Of a stretch of 59,338 bases of DNA, positions 39,352 to 46,689 are shown piece after piece. The stretch lies in contig SVEC01000018.1 of the NCBI GenBank assembly GCA_015057555.1, forward strand, positions 1-59,338. The letters are read 5' to 3'. The notes beneath the pieces were generated by a model. It was not told the origin of the DNA, did no database searches, and saw nothing but the letters and a program-made list of their open reading frames with translations. The first letter of the stretch is position 1, and every line of letters starts with the position of its first letter. A program made the position numbers and the translations under genes. The DNA comes from Lachnospiraceae bacterium (GTDB lineage Bacteria > Bacillota > Clostridia > Lachnospirales > Lachnospiraceae).

Positions 39352-39492
39352 TTACTTATTCTCGCAGCTCTGGTTACCTACTGTGCAAGAAGTCTTACAT
39401 GCTGACTGGCATGAAGTCTGGCACTCACCACAACCACCCTTAACAACTGTGTTCTTTAAAGTATTGTTAGTTAAAGTCTTGATTCTCTTCAT
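39352..39492 (-). CDS. scfA: SCIFF ribosomal peptide precursor (six cysteines in forty-five)
   Basis: A 46-residue peptide starting MKRIKTLTNNTLKN and ending VGNQSCENK, with exactly six cysteines (GGCGECQTSCQSACKTSC plus QSC). This is the SCIFF family (TIGR03973), nearly universal in Clostridia, matured by ScfB into a thioether-linked product of unknown role. GGAGG is eight bases before the ATG. Its own candidate promoter lies upstream and the maturase follows. Confidence 0.97.
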   Translation of the reverse strand: MKRIKTLTNNTLKNTVVKGGCGECQTSCQSACKTSCTVGNQSCENK

Positions 39493-39522
39493 AGTAATAG
39501 CCTCCTAAATAATTTTTCTCGC

Positions 39523-39552
39523 TTTATAGTATGGGGAAATATCAACTTACAA
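39523..39552 (-). promoter_or_regulatory. candidate promoter of scfA
   Basis: On the minus strand, TTGTAA (39552-39547), an 18-base spacer and TATAAA (39528-39523), about 30 bases before the SCIFF start. An inverted repeat GGGGAA...TTCCCC (39533-39558) spans the -35 and spacer and could be an operator. Confidence 0.4.
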
Positions 39553-39616
39553 TTCCCCTTATACTCATATACGCATAACAGTATAACACAAAGTCTCAAA
39601 GAATAAAAGAGAAAAT

Positions 39617-39976
39617 TTACGCTAACATTCCGCCCAATGTCCCACCACCTAAGCAAAGCAAAACCAAGCTTAATATATTCCCTGACAAGAGACTATTTTC
39701 TCCTCCTACAATTAGAGAAACTACCAGAAGCAGTACGAGATACAATGCACCCACAGCACAGCCCCACATAAACTTTCTCTCTCCCTCTACCCTTCCTATA
39801 TAAAAGCCTCCCAAACCACAGGATATGATATATATAAGAGTTACTCCCACGCCTATTACATTTTCACTGATATTAAATTTGTACATAAAAAATGCAAAAA
39901 TCAATACCAACAATGCCGTCACCAAAAAGGATAAAAGCAACGCCTTAAGTATATGACCAATTCTCTGATTAAACAT
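39617..39976 (-). CDS. TIGR04086-family membrane protein
   Basis: A 119-residue protein with four hydrophobic helices and a Gly-rich end (LLCLGGGTLGGMLA). I recognise the pattern as the TIGR04086 family, membrane proteins often near the SCIFF/SecDF locus. Start at 39976 follows GGTGGAGG by four bases; an ATG five codons upstream is less well placed. Function unknown. Confidence 0.75.
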   Translation of the reverse strand: MFNQRIGHILKALLLSFLVTALLVLIFAFFMYKFNISENVIGVGVTLIYIISCGLGGFYIGRVEGERKFMWGCAVGALYLVLLLVVSLIVGGENSLLSGNILSLVLLCLGGGTLGGMLA

Positions 39977-40029
39977 AAAACCTCCACCCATACATTAGAT
40001 AAAACTAATATATGTGTGAAGGTTAATTA

Positions 40030-40368
40030 TTATGCACCAAGTCCTTCTACAAATGTTACAGGAAGTGCAAACATTATTCCGGTGTTAGGCTGGTCGAGAC
40101 CAACCACATCCTTGATTGTTTTTCTAGCTCTTTCCATCTCCTCATCATTCATAACAAAAAGCATGACTTTTACAGTATCCCTTTCATCATCCTCTGCCAA
40201 AAGGGTTTTAATCATGCTGAATATAGGAATATCATCCATTTTTTCTATAACACTGGCCATACCTACACCATCTAATATAGTACCACCGTGCACGCCCTCT
40301 TCAGCTAAGTCTTTACAGATTTCATCTACCAAATTAGCCTTTTTCAGAATTAAAACAAGTAAATTCAT
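40030..40368 (-). CDS. small P-II-like regulatory protein
   Basis: A 112-residue protein with the alternating strand-helix pattern of P-II signal proteins (MNLLVLILKKANLVDEICKD ... VVGLDQPNTGIMFALPV). The conserved T-loop residues of GlnB are not evident, so it is a divergent member rather than a nitrogen sensor. Two ATGs lie six bases apart; I chose the second, nine bases after GGAG. It may share a transcript with the HAD gene upstream. Confidence 0.65.
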   Translation of the reverse strand: MNLLVLILKKANLVDEICKDLAEEGVHGGTILDGVGMASVIEKMDDIPIFSMIKTLLAEDDERDTVKVMLFVMNDEEMERARKTIKDVVGLDQPNTGIMFALPVTFVEGLGA

Positions 40369-40421
40369 AGTCATTTTCTCCTCAATAAATCTTTCTTATA
40401 GTATGCTCTATATCGAACTAA

Positions 40422-41069
40422 TTACACCAGCTCTTTTATATCCGTAATAACTCTATATATTTTCTTGGCCAGTGGGATAATATCATCATTTGGCTCTATC
40501 AAATCCACCACCATAACCGGATAGGTTCCTGCTGCGTAGGAGGACTTTATTCCGTTTATGGAATCCTCCACTGCTATGGCTTCCTCAGGCGCTACACCTA
40601 GCTCCTCACATGCTTTTAAGAATATGTCCGGTGCAGGCTTTCCATGCTCCACCATATCTCCAAATATAAGCTTATCAAAATATTTGTATATATCATGGTC
40701 AATAAGATACCCTGTAGCTCTCTCCCTTATGGTGGAAGTGGCAAGACCAATCTTAATACCCTTGTCCTTTAGATACTGCAATATCTCCTTAACTCCCGGC
40801 TTTAGTTCAACACCATGCTCCTTGATATGATTGTCCATACGAGCCATCATCTTCTCCCGATACTCAAAGTAATCTATACCTCTGCCTACTATGGCCTCAA
40901 ATTTGGGCTTATTTGCATATTTATTCCCACCAGCTATAGCCAGGCAAACCTTCTCCATCTCCTCATCAGTTATACCTCTGGAGCGACCTTCCTCTAGCTG
41001 ATATCTTCTATATAATTTTTCCGTGTCGGTAATGACACCATCCATATCAAATACAACTGCTTTAAACAT
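40422..41069 (-). CDS. HAD-superfamily hydrolase, beta-phosphoglucomutase-like
   Basis: A 215-residue phosphatase/mutase-type enzyme: motif I VFDMDGVITDTE, motif II LATST, the conserved Lys in HGKPAPDIF, and motif IV VEDSINGI. An alpha-helical cap (about 15-85) makes it subclass IA. Such enzymes act on small sugar phosphates; the substrate is not visible. AGGAG precedes the ATG. It follows the PP2C gene after a hairpin. Confidence 0.88.
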   Translation of the reverse strand: MFKAVVFDMDGVITDTEKLYRRYQLEEGRSRGITDEEMEKVCLAIAGGNKYANKPKFEAIVGRGIDYFEYREKMMARMDNHIKEHGVELKPGVKEILQYLKDKGIKIGLATSTIRERATGYLIDHDIYKYFDKLIFGDMVEHGKPAPDIFLKACEELGVAPEEAIAVEDSINGIKSSYAAGTYPVMVVDLIEPNDDIIPLAKKIYRVITDIKELV

Positions 41070-41098
41070 CCATTATCTCCTAACATATGAATTAATAA

Positions 41099-41123
41099 GC
41101 CAGGCATATAGTATCTGCCTGGC
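41099..41123 (-). terminator. terminator after the PP2C gene
   Basis: GCCAGGCA and TGCCTGGC form an eight-base stem with a nine-base AT loop just after the stop at 41130; the flank is TTATTAATT on the minus strand. Confidence 0.6.
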
Positions 41124-41129
41124 ATTATT

Positions 41130-41858
41130 TTAATCAATTTTTACACAAATAGCTGAGTAGTTGTCTGTACTGGTCATATCAGCTCTCTCTAACACAAGCT
41201 GCTCCATAGCCCTAAGCCAGCCCTCTGCACTGTCTGTAGTCTTAAGAAGTCCCATCATCTCATCCTCAAGAACATACTCCCAAAAGCCATCTGTCATAAG
41301 AGCGAAGCTTTGAGTCTCTCCACGTTCTAAAACTGCGCTTAAATCAAAGCTCTTTGCACTCCACTCTGCACCCATAACTCTAAGAAGCTTATTTCTGTCC
41401 TCGTGATGACGCATATCCGCCTCAGTAATATCTCCCATATCCTTAAGAATCTGAACCATACTGTGGTCTCTGGTTCTCTCGTACTTAGTGCCTGACTCAT
41501 AGAAGCGATACAATCTGCTATCTCCAATGTGTGCCCACTTGATATGCTCTCCGGTAACGATAAGAACTACCAAGGTAGTCTTCATAGCATTGGTCATGCC
41601 TCTTTCTTCCTGAAGAGCTAACAGCCCCTGCTGTGCTTTATTAAAGGCATTTTTTAGGAAGTCAGCACTATCTCCATAAAGTGTAAACTCCTCAGCGACC
41701 ACACCTGCCACATAAGAGGATGCAACCTCACCACAATCGTGTCCGCCAAGACCATCACAAAGTATAAAACATTTATCCTCACCATATTCTGCTTTAGTTA
41801 TAAAATCTTCATTATTATCTCTTCCGCCAGGGGAAGTAAACATATAACAATCTATCAT
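41130..41858 (-). CDS. PP2C-family Ser/Thr phosphatase
   Basis: A 242-residue metal-dependent phosphatase. Metal-binding residues are in GRDNNEDF, CDGLGGHDCGE, HIGDSRLYRF, MTDGFWEYV and STDNYSAICV. No membrane segment. It is a stand-alone gene, separate from the kinase operon at 54-59 kb but a possible second eraser for its phosphothreonines. GGAGG precedes the ATG. Confidence 0.9.
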   Translation of the reverse strand: MIDCYMFTSPGGRDNNEDFITKAEYGEDKCFILCDGLGGHDCGEVASSYVAGVVAEEFTLYGDSADFLKNAFNKAQQGLLALQEERGMTNAMKTTLVVLIVTGEHIKWAHIGDSRLYRFYESGTKYERTRDHSMVQILKDMGDITEADMRHHEDRNKLLRVMGAEWSAKSFDLSAVLERGETQSFALMTDGFWEYVLEDEMMGLLKTTDSAEGWLRAMEQLVLERADMTSTDNYSAICVKID

Positions 41859-41943
41859 AGTATACCTCCGTTATATAAGGTCTAAAAAATACCGATATCT
41901 CTTGCTATTGTACTATATTTTTGTAGAAACTACAAGTAAAGAA

Positions 41944-41980
41944 AACCAGAGCATCCCACGAAGGATGCCTGGTTCTCTTT
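41944..41980. terminator. bidirectional terminator after the metallopeptidase gene
   Basis: AACCAG-A-GCATCC, loop CACGAA, GGATGC-C-TGGTT. It is followed on the plus strand by CTCTTTTTT and on the minus strand by TTTTCTTTAC. It ends the effector operon from the right. Confidence 0.8.
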
Positions 41981-41998
41981 TTTGTATGGGCTATACAA

Positions 41999-43627
41999 TT
42001 ATTCAACCTCTTGCATTACATCTATCAATTCAACAAAGTAATCCATTGTATCATCATAATAATAATTTAAAGCATCCGCTTCTGCACCTGATTCTCTAGT
42101 CATATGAGCAGCAATGGTTTCTGCAAAAAACTCACTTCCTGTATTTTCATTATATGTCACATTTCCATCACTATATATAATTTCCTCAGCAAAGGTAACG
42201 TCCGATAGAAGATTCGGATCATCCAAACTCATTTCCTCCACGAACTGGTCACCATTATCTAAGTTTACAGTCAATTCTCTAACACCAGCTTCGTTTTCTG
42301 CTGCTATGCTTGTGTCATCCAACCAATAAAATCTATAAGAATATATCGTATCACCAGTGGTTGGATCTGTACCGCCCCCATTTCTAATAGCAGGATGATA
42401 AGATGTACTCATAAGAGTATTGCCTGTTAAACCACCATAATTATCAGAAGCGGAACCACACAAGTCTCCATTTATCTCACTACACACTAAATCGTAGCAT
42501 ACGGAAGTCATATAGCTATAAGTGTTAATAAAGTCTGGCTTACCGTAAGTCTTATAATCCACTTGATTCATAATTGCATCTATTACATTTTGTCTTATCT
42601 CTGACGCCACATCCGACGGAAGTCCTTTCATAGGATCCAAATATCCGGATATGGATTCGTTAATTCTTCGCAGGACCTCATTTTCAAGAATATCTGACAT
42701 ACTATCACCATTCTCATTCTCATATGTACGAGTAAAGGATGCACCATTATCTTCATCGTATCTAAGACCTATAGCATAATCTATGGCGTGGCCACACTCG
42801 TGGAAGAAGGTGTTATAGGTACTAGCCCTGGCTAAACCTTCTTCTACATTATATAGACTCATCCTATCCACACTAATATGTACACCGCTATCTTCTCCAC
42901 TCCCCCCCGTAAAGTGCTGAGTTCCCGTCTCGTGTAAATCTCGAATAAAAACATCTCCCGCATTACTTAAAAACAAAGTTCTATACGGCTCGTCTGCAGT
43001 GTAAGCTAAAACCTTAATATTTATTATATGAGTATCTAAATTTTCATCCCGGAATGTAGTCAATAAGGTATCCATATTTGCTCCAAGCTCAGGGAATTCT
43101 CTCTCAAAGGCTGCTATTAATATCAGTTTTTCTTCCATAGTAAGCCTTGTGGATTCCATACTAAAGGTTTTTGCAAACACAGCTATTTCCTCAGTAGTAT
43201 ATCTTAGATATTCTCCTCTGTTCACAGAATTAACCAGTGCGTCAGCAAGACCTGTTGTGGCACTTCCCGCCACAGAAATCAAGTCGCCAAACATAAAGCT
43301 TATAGCTTCTTCATAATCAAAGTAATCATCCCTGTTTTCGTCCAGCATAGACTTGCTGTTTGTCTCTATGCCTCTAATGTTGCCACCTTTCACACCTATC
43401 TGTATCTCTCGGTATACATTATCACTGTACTTCCTATCAAAAGAATCATATAAGGATTTTAAGGAAGCCTTTATATTCTCATCTGAATAAGAGCTCCTAT
43501 AATCCTCAGTCATTACTCTGCTAATATTCGTCTTCGCTTCAATCACCGCACTAACCTGCTTAGCTAATTTGTTATTGCAATCCGAAAAATTATCTGCACT
43601 AAAATCTATCATTGTAGTCGTTGCCAT
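41999..43627 (-). CDS. WXG/LXG-like effector with gluzincin metallopeptidase domain
   Basis: A 542-residue protein. The helical N-terminus (MIDFSADNFSDCNNKLAKQV) resembles WXG100/LXG leaders. The second half is a zinc metallopeptidase: FFHECGHAIDY with HECGH at 276-280, and a probable third ligand in GSEFFAETIAAHM (about 498-510), the Glu-ligand arrangement of gluzincins such as anthrax-lethal-factor-like toxins. A possible toxin that cuts host or rival proteins. There is no signal peptide. It is the last gene in the operon and has GGAGGG before the ATG. The coding sequence contains a run of seven G at 42902-42908. Confidence 0.85.
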   Translation of the reverse strand: MATTTMIDFSADNFSDCNNKLAKQVSAVIEAKTNISRVMTEDYRSSYSDENIKASLKSLYDSFDRKYSDNVYREIQIGVKGGNIRGIETNSKSMLDENRDDYFDYEEAISFMFGDLISVAGSATTGLADALVNSVNRGEYLRYTTEEIAVFAKTFSMESTRLTMEEKLILIAAFEREFPELGANMDTLLTTFRDENLDTHIINIKVLAYTADEPYRTLFLSNAGDVFIRDLHETGTQHFTGGSGEDSGVHISVDRMSLYNVEEGLARASTYNTFFHECGHAIDYAIGLRYDEDNGASFTRTYENENGDSMSDILENEVLRRINESISGYLDPMKGLPSDVASEIRQNVIDAIMNQVDYKTYGKPDFINTYSYMTSVCYDLVCSEINGDLCGSASDNYGGLTGNTLMSTSYHPAIRNGGGTDPTTGDTIYSYRFYWLDDTSIAAENEAGVRELTVNLDNGDQFVEEMSLDDPNLLSDVTFAEEIIYSDGNVTYNENTGSEFFAETIAAHMTRESGAEADALNYYYDDTMDYFVELIDVMQEVE

Positions 43628-43660
43628 AAATACCCTCCAATCAACATTCCGTGTGCTACT

Positions 43661-44299
43661 TTACACAGAATACTCTTCTCCAAAATATGTACTATAAAGT
43701 GTTTTCCAGTATTCATCAAATCCTGGGAAACGCACATTGTCACCTTCATCCCCCATAAAGGTACGTTTAGCTTTATCTTTATCTACAAATCTTATGATAA
43801 AACTATATTGAGGACTCACGCCATAATTTCCTCTAATTTGACTTTCATCAATGTGTGAAATAAATCCACCGCATATTTTTTCTTTGTCTAATACATTTAA
43901 ATCTGCAATTTTTGTTGCCTTTCTGTAATCCGAGGAAAGGTTCTTTTTGTCAAAATACATTTTCATGTCTTTGAAATCAATAATCATCATTTCTGTATGA
44001 CTAACCTCGTTCCCAAATCTCATAGAAAAATCAATTATTATCCATTGACTTTGGTAAGCAAACTCGCTAAGGCTTTTATTGCACTTAACACCATTCATAA
44101 TATTGCTTAAGTTGTAGCCGAACTCAATTCCCTTCTCATAACACATTAATAATAATTGGTCACAGTAGGAATTCTCTAACTTGCTTTCTTTTATTCCATA
44201 CTCTTCAATAAAGGAATTGACGTACCTTTCAGGAACAACATCCTCTGCAAGCCCATAATATTCCATAAATCTTTTTGCTGTTATATTACTTTCTTTCAT
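43661..44299 (-). CDS. uncharacterised protein next to the metallopeptidase, candidate immunity or adaptor
   Basis: A 212-residue soluble protein, mixed alpha/beta, starting MKESNITAKRFMEYYGLAED. Phrases MMIIDFKDMKMYFDKK and PQYSFIIRFVDKDKAKR look like strand-turn-strand elements. I do not recognise the family. It lies between the WXG-like genes and the effector, with 2- and 33-base gaps. Position suggests an immunity protein or an effector chaperone. The sequence cannot decide between them. Confidence 0.7.
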   Translation of the reverse strand: MKESNITAKRFMEYYGLAEDVVPERYVNSFIEEYGIKESKLENSYCDQLLLMCYEKGIEFGYNLSNIMNGVKCNKSLSEFAYQSQWIIIDFSMRFGNEVSHTEMMIIDFKDMKMYFDKKNLSSDYRKATKIADLNVLDKEKICGGFISHIDESQIRGNYGVSPQYSFIIRFVDKDKAKRTFMGDEGDNVRFPGFDEYWKTLYSTYFGEEYSV

Positions 44300-44301
44300 C
44301 C

Positions 44302-44595
44302 CTATCCCTCGTTACTTTCCAAAGCTACTGCCATTTCACTATCCATTTGGTTGTAATTATCAGTAGCATATCTAAGAACATTTATGTAACCCTCTAGGGC
44401 TGTTTTTGTTTTTTCCATAGACTTTTTTAGTCTAAATATGGCCTGTAGGTATCCATCATAGAATTCTCCTTCCGAAAAGCTATCCTCCACCAAGTCCAGT
44501 TCAGCCATTTTAATGCCTATGTTTTCACAAATTTCTTCCAAGTCTGATATCTTGCTATTTACACTTTCTTGATTAATCCATATTCCAAAACCCAT
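44302..44595 (-). CDS. small helical WXG100-like protein
   Basis: A 97-residue helix-turn-helix protein with heptads (SKISDLEEICENIGIKMAEL and FRLKKSMEKTKTALEGY). Turn region FSEGEFYDGY has no WXG. Probably an export partner for the downstream effector. Nine bases from the upstream WXG protein. Confidence 0.7.
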   Translation of the reverse strand: MGFGIWINQESVNSKISDLEEICENIGIKMAELDLVEDSFSEGEFYDGYLQAIFRLKKSMEKTKTALEGYINVLRYATDNYNQMDSEMAVALESNEG

Positions 44596-44604
44596 ACTAT
44601 CCTC

Positions 44605-44874
44605 CTATAACTTGTCCTCTCTCGCCATATCCTCTATATAATCTTCAACCACACTTGCAGTATTTCCAAAGAGACGGGTCATCTCACCTGACGAAAACTG
44701 ATAAATCATGTTTGATAAGCTTTTTAATGACATATCTGTCCTGAATCCATACCAATTATCATCAAATATTTCATCACAAATTGACTTAAACCTTTCTAAA
44801 TCGTCTTCATACTGGCTTACAATATTATTTATGTGGTCAATTGATTCTTTGTAAAATTCTATATTGATTTTCAT
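44605..44874 (-). CDS. WXG100-family protein
   Basis: An 89-residue helical hairpin with a central WYG (FDDNWYGF), the WXG turn signature, and two long amphipathic helices on either side. Typical length for an EsxA-like type VII secreted protein or partner. Lies 43 bases after the previous gene. Confidence 0.75.
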   Translation of the reverse strand: MKINIEFYKESIDHINNIVSQYEDDLERFKSICDEIFDDNWYGFRTDMSLKSLSNMIYQFSSGEMTRLFGNTASVVEDYIEDMAREDKL

Positions 44875-44917
44875 ACTTTATCTCCTTCTCCATCAGTTTA
44901 TGAACACACTATTTATA

Positions 44918-45265
44918 TTACTGTTGGTGCTCTGCGTCATACTCTTTTATTAATCTATCATAATAGTTGATTTCACTTTGTATACCTTGAAGGGTTGATG
45001 CTATATAAGAGGAAATAGAATCTAGTTCTCCCAGCATTCCGTCTCTTTCTGTTACTGAATATCTCTCCGAATTTTTCTCATGTAACATATCAAAATAATT
45101 TGCTTGTCCCAAATGTAAAGCTATTTCATCACAATAGCCTATGCACAAATCCATTTGAGTATTGACACACTCTCTTAATGCTGCTATTGTGCTTTGCTTT
45201 TCCCTATAATATGTTCTCTTGCTCACAAGATTATTAAAATTATTGACCATTTCCCATCTTTCCAT
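44918..45265 (-). CDS. helical protein opening the metallopeptidase effector operon
   Basis: A 115-residue helical protein (MERWEMVNNFNNLVSKRTYY ...), with two long helices and a SYIASTLQGIQSEINYYDRL C-terminal heptad, like DUF5082-type partners at the head of LXG loci. GGAGGG precedes the ATG at 45265; in-frame starts 10 codons upstream are weaker. Confidence 0.65.
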   Translation of the reverse strand: MERWEMVNNFNNLVSKRTYYREKQSTIAALRECVNTQMDLCIGYCDEIALHLGQANYFDMLHEKNSERYSVTERDGMLGELDSISSYIASTLQGIQSEINYYDRLIKEYDAEHQQ

Positions 45266-45357
45266 AATGCCCTCCATACAAATAAAATTCATCACTTATA
45301 AACTGGAATCACAACTATAACCCCTAAATCCTATCATTCATAACCAAGCACAAAGCC

Positions 45358-45462
45358 TCAAATATTCAATTGTAGATATGATTTTTTATTGGCACGAAAG
45401 GCCAAATAAGAAAAAATAGATACCAAAACAATAAAGAAAACACTTAAAAAATTGTTTCTCAT
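45358..45462 (-). CDS. 34-residue single-helix membrane peptide upstream of the effector operon
   Basis: A short frame with AGGGGGT eight bases before the ATG. It encodes MRNNFLSVFFIVLVSIFSYL followed by AFRANKKSYLQLNI: one membrane helix with a basic end. It lies 92 bases before the operon's first gene on the same strand. The good ribosome site and clear helix favour a real gene, but no homology can be checked. Confidence 0.5.
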   Translation of the reverse strand: MRNNFLSVFFIVLVSIFSYLAFRANKKSYLQLNI

Positions 45463-45747
45463 AACGAAATACCCCCTAATTATATTATTATCCTTTCTTA
45501 TCCCCTATTTTAGAAAGAATAATGACTTTTTAACCCATAAATACATTTAATTTTACTTACATTTCCCCTAATGGAAAATATACTATATATTTATTTCATT
45601 TTCAACATTTTTCTTCCTATTATTGGAAGTATTTTATAGGTAATCTTGCAATTGCGCCGTTTTCTTATTGGATAATGATTTAGAGCATAAACGCTCCGAT
45701 ATTTGATATTTTTAGAAATCACTTAGAAACAACTATAGCCCCTGATA
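45463..45747. other. AT-rich non-coding stretch between the effector operon and the Rpn gene
   Basis: About 285 very AT-rich bases. It must hold the promoter for the small membrane peptide and effector operon; a TATAAT at 45484-45479 lies too close to the peptide's ribosome site to be a convincing -10 box. No tRNA or insertion sequence end is visible. Confidence 0.5.
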
Positions 45748-46563
45748 CTATAGCTGGTATTTTTGTAACATCTCCTTCAAAAATTCGACGTCAGTGGATA
45801 GGCGTGGTATATCGGCAGACATACCATTAGCAGTCATTTCTGATATGAGACGCAGTATACTGTTAGTTCCTTCTTCTTTACCTTCCCTTTTGCCTTTGGA
45901 ATATTCTATTTTCATCATCTCTTCATATGTCATATACTTTTCCTCCAGCTGACGATTCTTTTTCAATGCCTTAATCCTACTATGTAGCTTCTCCACATTA
46001 CCGTCTGATATAGAATCAACATAATTATCAGTTGAGTTTACAACGTAATTTAATAAGTTAATCAGGTTTTCTGGCACCTGTTCCTTATTCTTACCCTTTG
46101 TACTGATAAAAATTTTCTGAACCTCATCCCCTAAAGGTTTCCCTGTCTCTATACATATGGTCTCATATGTATACCTATATAATCCATCCTCGAAAGGATC
46201 AAAGGTACATACAAATATAATAACTATAGGCTTTAAATCATTGAAATCCTGTCCAGGCTTTAATGATGATAAATCCATCTGAGCCTGATGATATCTGCTT
46301 CGCTTAGGAAGATTATGCTCATTTTCATTCTGCATCTCAACATTTATATCACGTTTTTCATCGCTGGCAAATACGTCTAACCTAACGCATCTAAAGTCAG
46401 AATTAAACATAATCATCCTTTCGGATTTGACTGTGATATTTCCCAACTGTTCACCTAGTATAGTTTCGATAAACACCTTGCAAGCTTCTTCATCTTCCAT
46501 AGCTGCTGCAAATAAAAATGCATTGCTCAAGTTTAAATCTTGAAATCTAGTTGGCTGTGCCAT
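45748..46563 (-). CDS. Rpn-family recombination-promoting nuclease / PD-(D/E)XK transposase-like protein
   Basis: A 271-residue protein starting MAQPTRFQDLNLSNAFLFAA. The family is known in E. coli (RpnA) to increase RecA-independent recombination and to cut DNA. The PD-(D/E)XK core is visible: LDVFASDEKRDINVEMQNE, with Asp, Glu and Gln in place, then KRSRYHQAQMDLSSL. A Lys/Glu-rich tail (YSKGKREGKEEGTNSILRLI) is typical. No inverted repeats around it, so it is not a complete insertion sequence. AAAGGGG precedes the ATG. Confidence 0.88.
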   Translation of the reverse strand: MAQPTRFQDLNLSNAFLFAAAMEDEEACKVFIETILGEQLGNITVKSERMIMFNSDFRCVRLDVFASDEKRDINVEMQNENEHNLPKRSRYHQAQMDLSSLKPGQDFNDLKPIVIIFVCTFDPFEDGLYRYTYETICIETGKPLGDEVQKIFISTKGKNKEQVPENLINLLNYVVNSTDNYVDSISDGNVEKLHSRIKALKKNRQLEEKYMTYEEMMKIEYSKGKREGKEEGTNSILRLISEMTANGMSADIPRLSTDVEFLKEMLQKYQL

Positions 46564-46642
46564 AACATTTCCCCTTTCTTACGGCACAGTATTGCAAGAT
46601 TACCTTGAATCAAGATTAGCATATATTATTCGTATTTTCAAG

Positions 46643-46678
46643 AAAAAAAGAAGCCCTGGATTTTTCATCCAGAGCTTC
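46643..46678 (-). terminator. terminator of the LRR-ChW gene
   Basis: GAAGCUCUGGAU pairs with AUCCAGGGCUUC (one U-G pair) around GAAAA on the minus strand, followed by seven U (46649-46643). Confidence 0.88.
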
Positions 46679-46689
46679 CAATGTATTAT

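Noticed and set aside
45389..45405. TTGGC/GCCAA hairpin as a terminator
   Set aside because: It lies inside the 34-codon membrane peptide frame and has no T run on the coding strand.
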